A stretch of 8,185 nt of DNA from Aquifex aeolicus (GTDB lineage Bacteria > Aquificota > Aquificia > Aquificales > Aquificaceae), in contig DQTK01000010.1 of assembly GCA_015662815.1 (NCBI GenBank), positions 1 through 8,185 of the forward strand, in the 5' to 3' direction. A program made the translations under genes and the position numbers. The notes below the pieces were generated by a model. The model did no database searches. It was not told the DNA's origin and saw only the letters and a list, made by a program, of their open reading frames with translations. Shown here one piece after another: positions 1-5,430 of the stretch (its first letter is position 1; every line of letters starts with the position of its first letter).

Positions 1-656
1 CAGGGAACTTAATAGATTTAGAAAATGATTTGAATCTCGGTGATGAAACAAAACTTTCCGGAAAGTTAAAAATAGAACTCCCGATTTTACCCAAGCTTTA
101 CCTTCAATATACAGATATGGAATTCACCGGTAAGGGGAATCTTCAGAATATTAGATTCGGTAATTTCATATTTAACGCTTCCGTAGATTCTAAAATAACT
201 GCAAAACAGTACGATATGGGTCTTTACTACAACATTCCCTTGGCAAAAACTCTAAGCTTTGGGACAATAGACCCTGAAATAGGGATTATTGTAAAAGTTG
301 TAGATTTTGAGGCTACCTTAACGGGTAGTGCGAAGGAGATTAACACAGGAACTACGGGAAGTTTTACGGAAAAGTATACTAAAACAGTTCCTATACCTCT
401 TGCATACGGATATTTAGGAATAAATTTTCCCGCTTTCTTCGGAGTATGGGGGGAGTTCAAGGGGATTAAATACAACGATAACTACTTTTATGAATATGCG
501 GTAGCTTTACGCGTAAGACCTTTTGATTTTCAAGTAGGAGATATATTTGTGGAAGGTGGATACAGGTATCAGAGATTAAGACTTAAAGATGTAGGAGATA
601 TTAATACAGATGTAAGAGTGGGAGGATTTTTTGGAAATATAGGTGTAAGCTTTTAA
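1..656 (+). CDS. Outer-membrane beta-barrel protein, 3' part (5' end outside window)
   Basis: The frame is open from base 3, so 217 codons are visible and the signal peptide and start lie upstream. The protein shows alternating hydrophobic/polar strands rich in Gly and aromatics (for example LYLQYTDMEF, MGLYYNIPL, AYGYLGINF, FVEGGYRYQRLRL). It ends in GVSF, and a C-terminal Phe is typical of barrels inserted by the BAM machinery. The opening (GNLIDLENDLNL) and the Gly-Gly-Tyr-Arg stretch near the end resemble the small outer-membrane proteins of the TIGR04219 type. This implies a passive structural or transport role in the outer membrane; substrate unknown. The stop is 13 bases before fabI, so the two are probably cotranscribed. 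A TTG at base 30 is not the real start because coding sequence continues upstream. Family level is fairly sure, function is not. Confidence 0.75.
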   Translation, partial: GNLIDLENDLNLGDETKLSGKLKIELPILPKLYLQYTDMEFTGKGNLQNIRFGNFIFNASVDSKITAKQYDMGLYYNIPLAKTLSFGTIDPEIGIIVKVVDFEATLTGSAKEINTGTTGSFTEKYTKTVPIPLAYGYLGINFPAFFGVWGEFKGIKYNDNYFYEYAVALRVRPFDFQVGDIFVEGGYRYQRLRLKDVGDINTDVRVGGFFGNIGVSF

Positions 657-669
657 CGGAGGCTTGTAA

Positions 670-1491
670 ATGGGACTACTCGTAGGAAAAAAAGCTTTAA
701 TTACAGGTGTTGCGAATGAAAAAAGTATAGCTTACGGAATTGCTAAATCTTTCCACAGGGAAGGAGCAGAGCTGTTATTTACCTACGGAGCTACAAAACT
801 TGAAAAAAGGGTAAAGGAAATAGCAGAGAGCTTCGGGAGTGAACTGGTAATTAAGTGCGATGTTTCTATCGATGAAGACATATCTAGTCTGAAGGAATTC
901 ATCAAGGATAATTGGGGAAGCCTAGATATTATCGTTCATTCAATTGCTTACGCGCCCAAAGAAGAGTTCAAAGGTGGTGTAATAGATACTTCACGGGAAG
1001 GTTTCAAAATAGCTATGGACATATCTGTTTATTCTCTCATAGCTCTAACTAGGGAACTCCTTCCTCTGATGGAAGGCAGGAACGGAGCCATAATCACCCT
1101 ATCCTATTACGGTGCGGAAAAGGTAGTTCCTCACTACAACGTGATGGGAATAGCTAAAGCTGCTCTGGAAAGCACAGTGAGATATCTTGCTTACGACATA
1201 GCAAAGTATGGCCACAGGATAAATGCGATTTCTGCAGGTCCTGTAAAAACTCTTGCAGCTTACAGTATTACCGGTTTTCACCTTCTTATGGAGCATACGA
1301 CAAAAGTAAATCCTTTCGGAAAACCTATAACGATAGAGGATGTCGGAGATACTGCGGTATTCCTTTGCAGTGATTGGGCAAGAGGAATTACGGGAGAGGT
1401 TATTCACGTAGATAACGGATACCACATTATGGGAGTCTTCGGAAGAGAGGAGGAAATTAAAAAGAAAGTCTTCGGGGAGAAACGAAATTGA
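670..1491 (+). CDS. fabI: Enoyl-[acyl-carrier-protein] reductase (NADH), FabI
   Basis: Catalyses the last step of each fatty-acid elongation cycle, reducing trans-2-enoyl-ACP with NAD(P)H in the cytoplasm. The 273 residues form one short-chain-dehydrogenase Rossmann domain. The N-terminal nucleotide motif is ITGVANEKSIAYGIA (11-25), D64 lies in CDV and HSIAYAP follows at 90-96. The FabI catalytic set Y146, Y156 and K163 sits at the same numbers as in E. coli FabI, in the spacing Tyr-x6-Lys that separates FabI from ordinary SDR enzymes. The substrate-loop region GPVKTLAAYSITGF and the C-terminal GEVIHVDNGYHIMG are also standard. The ATG has GGAGG at 658-662, seven bases upstream. I recall the A. 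aeolicus homologue as very similar with several substitutions. Nothing is truncated. A cytochrome gene follows after 39 bases. Confidence 0.97.
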   Translation: MGLLVGKKALITGVANEKSIAYGIAKSFHREGAELLFTYGATKLEKRVKEIAESFGSELVIKCDVSIDEDISSLKEFIKDNWGSLDIIVHSIAYAPKEEFKGGVIDTSREGFKIAMDISVYSLIALTRELLPLMEGRNGAIITLSYYGAEKVVPHYNVMGIAKAALESTVRYLAYDIAKYGHRINAISAGPVKTLAAYSITGFHLLMEHTTKVNPFGKPITIEDVGDTAVFLCSDWARGITGEVIHVDNGYHIMGVFGREEEIKKKVFGEKRN

Positions 1492-1516
1492 GATATTCTT
1501 AACAAGACATCCTTTC

Positions 1517-1527
1517 AAGGAGGTGAT
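1517..1527 (+). promoter_or_regulatory. Very strong ribosome-binding site of the cytochrome c gene
   Basis: AAGGAGGTGAT is complementary over its whole length to the anti-Shine-Dalgarno tail of 16S rRNA, with GGAGG (1519-1523) seven bases before the ATG at 1531. It is the best such site in the window and contrasts with the absence of any in front of osmC and gyrA. It fits high expression of an abundant electron carrier. Confidence 0.85.
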
Positions 1528-1530
1528 GTC

Positions 1531-1842
1531 ATGAAAAAACTAATTTTAACCGGATTGTTGGTAGCAGGTGTATCTTTCGCCGCTGATGGAAGGGCAATCT
1601 TCCAATCTAAGGGATGTGCTTCCTGCCACCAAGTAGCTGTTGATACTGTAGGACCCTCCCTCAAAAAGATTGCTCAAGCCTATGGAAGTGTTGATGAACT
1701 CGTAAAGTATCTTAAGAGACAAGCTCAACCAAAGGTATGGCCCGAAAAGGCTGCTATTATGAGCGCTCAACTTGCGATGATAAAGAATCTTTCCGATGCG
1801 GAATTAAAGGCTCTTGCTGAATTTATCCTTTCCCACAAGTGA
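1531..1842 (+). CDS. Periplasmic monoheme cytochrome c (class I, c552/c555-like)
   Basis: A small soluble electron carrier of 103 residues. Residues 1-17 are a Sec signal peptide (MKKL start, hydrophobic core, VSFA before cleavage), leaving a mature protein of about 86 residues. The single heme site is C29-A-S-C32-H33, where the Cys residues bind heme covalently and H33 is one iron ligand. M83 is the likely second ligand because it lies five residues before S88-D89, near the place of the axial Met in Pseudomonas c551; M77 is the alternative. The final helix (LSDAELKALAEFILSHK) is typical of this class. I recall A. aeolicus cytochrome c555 having a closely similar sequence, so this is its orthologue or a paralogue. 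Its likely job is to carry electrons from the bc1 complex or sulfur oxidation to a terminal oxidase; the partner cannot be read from the sequence. Heme attachment genes are not in the window. Confidence 0.93.
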   Translation: MKKLILTGLLVAGVSFAADGRAIFQSKGCASCHQVAVDTVGPSLKKIAQAYGSVDELVKYLKRQAQPKVWPEKAAIMSAQLAMIKNLSDAELKALAEFILSHK

Positions 1843-1857
1843 TAAATTTTCCTCTCC

Positions 1858-1875
1858 ACCGCCCTTTGGGGCGGT
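1858..1875 (+). terminator. GC-rich hairpin after the cytochrome gene, possible terminator
   Basis: ACCGCCC (1858-1864), loop TTTG, GGGCGGT (1869-1875): a perfect 7-bp stem, six pairs being G-C, 16 bases after the cytochrome stop. Placement fits an intrinsic terminator for the fabI-cytochrome unit. The run after it, TATAATCCTTT, is a poor U-tract and contains the osmC -10 box, so termination may be partial or the hairpin may serve as an RNA 3'-end stabiliser. The structure is certain; its function is inferred. Confidence 0.5.
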
Positions 1876-1888
1876 TATAATCCTTTAA
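1876..1888 (+). promoter_or_regulatory. Predicted -10 box for a leaderless osmC-trpA mRNA
   Basis: A perfect TATAAT lies at 1876-1881, directly after the hairpin. Seven bases (CCTTTAA) separate it from the osmC ATG at 1889, so an initiation at the normal distance would fall on the A of the start codon. No convincing -35 is visible; at a 17-base spacer the hexamer is TCTCCA (1853-1858). There is no Shine-Dalgarno sequence before this ATG. The same TATAAT-N7-ATG layout recurs in front of gyrA. Confidence 0.55.
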
Positions 1889-2287
1889 ATGGAAGAAAAG
1901 GAAGTAATCCTTACCCTATCGGAAGAGGGAACCTATAGGACTCTAATGCCTTCTGGTGAAATCCTTGTAGGAGAAAAAGCTCTAAAGCCTATGGAACTCC
2001 TTCTTGCTGCAATAGGCGGTTGTTCAGGTGTCGACGTTTATCATATTCTCAAGAAGAAAAGACAGGAAGTAAAGGATATTCAGATAAGGGTCCAAGGAAA
2101 AAGAAGGGATACCTACCCGAGAATTTACGAGGAGATAGAAATAAAGTATATAGCTATAGGAAAAGTAGAAGAAAAAGCCCTTGAACAAGCGGTGAAACTC
2201 TCGGTAGAAAAATACTGTAGTGTATTGGCTATGGTGAAAAACTCCGCAAATGTTAAATTCTCCTGGGAAGTCAAATGGGAAGAATAA
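1889..2287 (+). CDS. OsmC/Ohr-family protein, putative peroxide-stress thiol protein
   Basis: 132 residues, cytoplasmic, no signal peptide. The family mark is PMELLLAAIGGCSGVDV (34-50) with the N-terminal-half Cys at C45 and the second Cys at C110 in EKYCSVL. In OsmC and Ohr the two cysteines reduce organic hydroperoxides, aided by an Arg and a Glu; R17 and E36 are candidates here. The length and plain architecture match the OsmC/YhfA-like branch, which includes members without proven peroxidase activity, so the substrate is uncertain. An in-frame TAA (1886-1888) touches the ATG, so no longer start is possible. There is no ribosome-binding site; a TATAAT seven bases upstream suggests a leaderless transcript. 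The 3' end overlaps trpA by 13 bases, so trpA is probably translated from the same mRNA. Confidence 0.88.
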   Translation: MEEKEVILTLSEEGTYRTLMPSGEILVGEKALKPMELLLAAIGGCSGVDVYHILKKKRQEVKDIQIRVQGKRRDTYPRIYEEIEIKYIAIGKVEEKALEQAVKLSVEKYCSVLAMVKNSANVKFSWEVKWEE

Positions 2288-3060
2288 CCGAGAAATTTAA
2301 GGAATTACAAGCTAAAGGTGAAAAGGCTCTCGTTTCCTACCTTATGGTTGGATATCCCGATTATGAAACTTCCCTTAAAGCTTTTGAGAAAGTTTTAGAA
2401 AACGGCACGGATATTTTGGAAATCGGTTTTCCCTTTTCCGACCCGGTAGCCGACGGTCCTACGATTCAAGTAGCTCACGAAATTGCTTTAAAGAACGGTA
2501 TAAGATTTAATGACGTTTTAAATCTAGCAAGGAGCCTAAGAAAAAGCTTTGAGAAAGTTCCTTTTCTATTGATGACCTATTACAATCCTATCTTCAAAAT
2601 AGGCTTGGAAAAATTCTGTGAACTTTCCAAAGAAAGCGGTATAGACGGTTTTATTGTTCCTGACCTTCCTCCCGAGGAAACAGGTGAACTCAAAGGAATT
2701 ATGAAGGAATATAAGCTTTCCTTAGTTCCCTTAGGAGCTCCGACGAGTACAAAAAGAAGAATTCAACTGATATGTGAATCTGCTGATGAAATGGTTTATT
2801 TCGTATCTATTACAGGAACTACCGGGGAAAGGGACAAACTTCCTTATGAAAGGATAGAGTCAAAGATAAAAGAATACAGAAGCATATGTAATAAACCAGT
2901 TGTTGTAGGCTTCGGAGTATCGAAAAGAGAACACTCTAAAAGAATAGGAGAATTCGCAGACGGTGTTGTTGTTGGTAGTGCGCTTGTTAAATTGGTAGGA
3001 CAGAAAAAATTGAAGGAACTCGGACAATTAATTAAGGAATTAAAGTCGGGTCTTATGTAA
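2275..3060 (+). CDS. trpA: Tryptophan synthase alpha chain
   Basis: Cleaves indole-3-glycerol phosphate to indole and glyceraldehyde 3-phosphate, passing indole to the beta chain in the alpha2-beta2 complex. 261 residues form one TIM barrel, the usual length. The catalytic pair E49 and D60 lies in LEIGFPFSDPVADGPTIQ and has the same numbers as in Salmonella TrpA. Phosphate-binding elements are VGFGVS (211-216) and G234-S235. The mobile loop region TGTTGERDKLP is present. The ATG lies inside the end of the osmC-family gene in another frame, with only a weak GGGAAG (2265-2270) upstream, so translation coupling is likely. No other trp gene is in the window, which fits the known scattering of the trp genes in Aquifex. 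A T-run (3062-3067) follows the stop but I see no stem before it. Confidence 0.97.
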   Translation: MGRITEKFKELQAKGEKALVSYLMVGYPDYETSLKAFEKVLENGTDILEIGFPFSDPVADGPTIQVAHEIALKNGIRFNDVLNLARSLRKSFEKVPFLLMTYYNPIFKIGLEKFCELSKESGIDGFIVPDLPPEETGELKGIMKEYKLSLVPLGAPTSTKRRIQLICESADEMVYFVSITGTTGERDKLPYERIESKIKEYRSICNKPVVVGFGVSKREHSKRIGEFADGVVVGSALVKLVGQKKLKELGQLIKELKSGLM

Positions 3061-3101
3061 ATTTTTTCGATATATCAACAACTTATGAATAGGTAAGTGT
3101 A

Positions 3102-3110
3102 TGCTATAAT
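3102..3110 (+). promoter_or_regulatory. Extended -10 promoter for a leaderless gyrA mRNA
   Basis: TGCTATAAT is a perfect extended -10 element (TGN plus TATAAT at 3105-3110). Seven bases (TTCCTTT) separate it from ATG 3118, putting the expected transcription start on the A of the start codon. The -35 region is weak (TTATGA at 3083-3088 with a 16-base spacer), as is common with extended -10 promoters. The 57-base gap after trpA (3061-3117) holds this promoter, a T-run and a small GATATATC palindrome (3069-3076), and nothing else I can name. Confidence 0.6.
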
Positions 3111-3117
3111 TTCCTTT

Positions 3118-5430
3118 ATGCAAAATGTAGCTCGCATAGTAGAGGTTTCCATAGAGGAAGAGGTAAAACAAGCGTATATAGATTACGCAATGTCTGTAAT
3201 AGTTGGAAGGGCTATTCCCGATGTAAGGGACGGTCTAAAACCCGTCCAAAGAAGAATTCTTTATTCGATGTACGAGATGGGACTCACTCCTGATAAACCC
3301 TTTAAGAAAAGTGCAAGAGTTGTAGGAGAAGTCTTAGGTAAATATCACCCTCACGGAGACCAAGCAGTATACGATGCCTTGGTTAGAATGGCTCAAGATT
3401 TTTCTATGAGATACCCTCTGATTATCGGTCAAGGAAACTTTGGTTCTATAGATGGAGACCCCCCTGCCCAGATGCGCTATACAGAAGTAAAACTATCTCC
3501 TTTAGCCGTTGAAGTGCTTGCGGATATAGATAAAAATACTGTAGATTTTCAACCAAACTTTGACGATTCCCTAATGGAACCTGAAGTTTTACCCTCTAAG
3601 TTTCCCAACCTTCTGTGCAACGGTACCAGTGGTATAGCTGTGGGACTTGCAACGTCAATTCCCCCGCACAATCTAACGGAGGTCGGTAAGGCTCTCATAG
3701 AACTTTCTAAAAATCCTGAGCTTTCGGTAGAGGAAATAATGGAAATTCTGAAAGGTCCTGACTTTCCTACGGGGGGAGTGATCGAAAATTACGAACAAGT
3801 TAAGGAGATTTATAAAACAGGAAGGGGGATAATACAAGTAAAAGGAAAGGCTCATGTCGAAAAAGTTCAGGGAGGGAGAGAGAGAATAATAATCACCGAA
3901 ATACCCTATCAAGTCAATAAAGCTGAACTAATTAAAAAAATTGCGGATAACGTAAGAAATGGAAGGATTAAGGAAATTTCCGATATAAGAGATGAAACTG
4001 ATAAAGAAGGTATAAGGATAGTAATAGAACTCAAGAGAGATGCTAAAGGTGAACAAGTTCTGGAAAAACTCTACAAGTATACTCCTTTAAAGAAAGGTTT
4101 TCCGGTAAACCTCGTGGTGTTAATAGATAAAGAACCCAAGCTTGTGAATATAAAAGAACTCTTAAGACAATTCATCAAGCACAGACTAGAAGTAATTCTC
4201 AGGCGTTCTAAATTCTTCCTGAAAAAAGCTCAAGAAAGATTGCACATAGTTGAGGGTCTATTAAAAGCGGTGAATTTTATAGATGACATTATCGAAAGAA
4301 TAAGAAAATCTAAAGATGTTTCAGAGGCAAGGAGATTCTTAACCGAAGAATTCGGTTTTACGGAAAAACAGGCTCAAGCGGTACTGGATTTAAGGCTTCA
4401 AAGACTCACTTCTCTCGAAAGAGAAAAGCTTCTAAAAGAGCAAAGGGAACTGAAGGAAAAAATAGACTATTACAAGAAACTGGTACACAGTGAAGAAGAA
4501 AGAATAAAGGTTTTTATTCAAGAAACTGAGGAATTAATAAAGAAATACGGCGATAAAAGAAGAACCTTTATCCAAGGATTCGGTAAAAGCTTAAAAGAAG
4601 GAGCTATCACAGTAGCAATACTCCAGGATGGAACTATAATACCAATAGACGAACTTCCTCCGGAGAATGCTCCCGTTGTAAACATACTTAAAGTTCCCTT
4701 CACGGAAGGTCTTTTCCTCGTATCCAATAAAGGAAAGATTTACTGGGTTGCAGGTTCACAGGCACTCCAAGGGAGCAAGGTATCCCTTAAATCTTCGGAA
4801 GAAAAGATTATAGGAGCTTTCATAAGGGAACAGTTCGCAAATAGATTGCTTCTTGCCACAAGGAAAGGATTTGTAAAGAAAATTCCCTTGGCAGATTTTG
4901 AGTATAAAGCTCAGGGAATGTCCATAATAAGACTCGTCGAAGAGGATGAAGTTGTAACCCTTGCACGTTCCATAGACGAAACGGATTTACTCCTTTTTAC
5001 CGAAGGAGGTAGAGTTGCAAGATTCGGCGTGAGGGAAGTCCCTCCTGCTACTCCCGGAGCTAAAGGGGTTCAGGGTATAAAACCGGAAAAGAAGGATAGC
5101 GTATCGGGTTTAAGAGTATGGAATGGGGAACCTTATCTGTTGGTAATTACCGCGAAGGGAAGGGTAAAGAAGATATCTGAGAAGGAAGTGCCTAAAACCA
5201 ACAGAGGTGTAAAAGGAACGGATATTTCGGGGACAAAGGATAAGCTTATAGACGTAATACCCGTAAGTAAAGAGGTAGAATTACTGATAACTACAAAGGA
5301 AGGAAAGGCCTTTTACGATAAAATTTCCGAAGATAAAATACCTCTTTCTATGAAAAAAAGTATTCCCAGAACACGTTGGAAACTCGGAGAAGACGAGATA
5401 ATAAGAATTGTCGTGAAAAACTCTAAATGA
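3118..5430 (+). CDS. gyrA: Type IIA DNA topoisomerase subunit A (GyrA, topo IV-like C-terminal domain)
   Basis: Breaks and rejoins both DNA strands, working with a GyrB partner encoded elsewhere. From ATG 3118 the protein has 770 residues. The N-terminal breakage domain carries the E. coli-like stretches YAMSVIVGRAIPDVRDGLKP and KYHPHGD, and the catalytic tyrosine Y121 in AQMRYTE. The tower and coiled-coil gate run to about residue 480, including the conserved VLDLRLQRLTSLER. From about residue 495 a beta-pinwheel domain has repeated blades (TRKGFVKKIP, TEGGRVARFG, TAKGRVKKIS, TKEGKAFYDK). The GyrA box (QRRGGKG type) needed for DNA wrapping is not visible. Work on A. aeolicus (Tretter, Lerman and Berger, 2010) described such a chimeric enzyme acting like topoisomerase IV. 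Residue 82, equivalent to E. coli Ser83, is Gln; D86 (Asp87) is kept. ATG 3118 is chosen over GTG 3097 because homology begins near VSIEEE and the promoter lies between them. Confidence 0.93.
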   Translation: MQNVARIVEVSIEEEVKQAYIDYAMSVIVGRAIPDVRDGLKPVQRRILYSMYEMGLTPDKPFKKSARVVGEVLGKYHPHGDQAVYDALVRMAQDFSMRYPLIIGQGNFGSIDGDPPAQMRYTEVKLSPLAVEVLADIDKNTVDFQPNFDDSLMEPEVLPSKFPNLLCNGTSGIAVGLATSIPPHNLTEVGKALIELSKNPELSVEEIMEILKGPDFPTGGVIENYEQVKEIYKTGRGIIQVKGKAHVEKVQGGRERIIITEIPYQVNKAELIKKIADNVRNGRIKEISDIRDETDKEGIRIVIELKRDAKGEQVLEKLYKYTPLKKGFPVNLVVLIDKEPKLVNIKELLRQFIKHRLEVILRRSKFFLKKAQERLHIVEGLLKAVNFIDDIIERIRKSKDVSEARRFLTEEFGFTEKQAQAVLDLRLQRLTSLEREKLLKEQRELKEKIDYYKKLVHSEEERIKVFIQETEELIKKYGDKRRTFIQGFGKSLKEGAITVAILQDGTIIPIDELPPENAPVVNILKVPFTEGLFLVSNKGKIYWVAGSQALQGSKVSLKSSEEKIIGAFIREQFANRLLLATRKGFVKKIPLADFEYKAQGMSIIRLVEEDEVVTLARSIDETDLLLFTEGGRVARFGVREVPPATPGAKGVQGIKPEKKDSVSGLRVWNGEPYLLVITAKGRVKKISEKEVPKTNRGVKGTDISGTKDKLIDVIPVSKEVELLITTKEGKAFYDKISEDKIPLSMKKSIPRTRWKLGEDEIIRIVVKNSK

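Noticed and set aside
30..32. TTG as start of the first gene
   Set aside because: The same frame is open to the window edge and the upstream residues (GNLIDLEND) fit the barrel family, so the gene begins outside the window.
1494..1499. TATTCT as a separate promoter for the cytochrome c gene
   Set aside because: Only four of six bases match the -10 consensus and no -35 is visible.
1099..1518. 139-residue minus-strand reading frame opposite fabI
   Set aside because: It lies almost wholly antisense to a certain gene, its translation is Ser/Tyr/Cys-rich with no recognisable domain, and no ribosome-binding site was seen.
3058..3076. T-run after trpA as an intrinsic terminator
   Set aside because: No stem precedes the TTTTTT; the short GATATATC palindrome comes after it and is too weak.
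3097..3117. GTG at 3097 as gyrA start, adding seven residues
   Set aside because: It has no properly spaced ribosome-binding site, the extra residues match nothing in GyrA, and the extended -10 promoter lies within them.
4634..4640. TATAAT inside gyrA
   Set aside because: It lies mid-gene with no start codon at a fitting distance; chance occurrence in AT-rich coding sequence.
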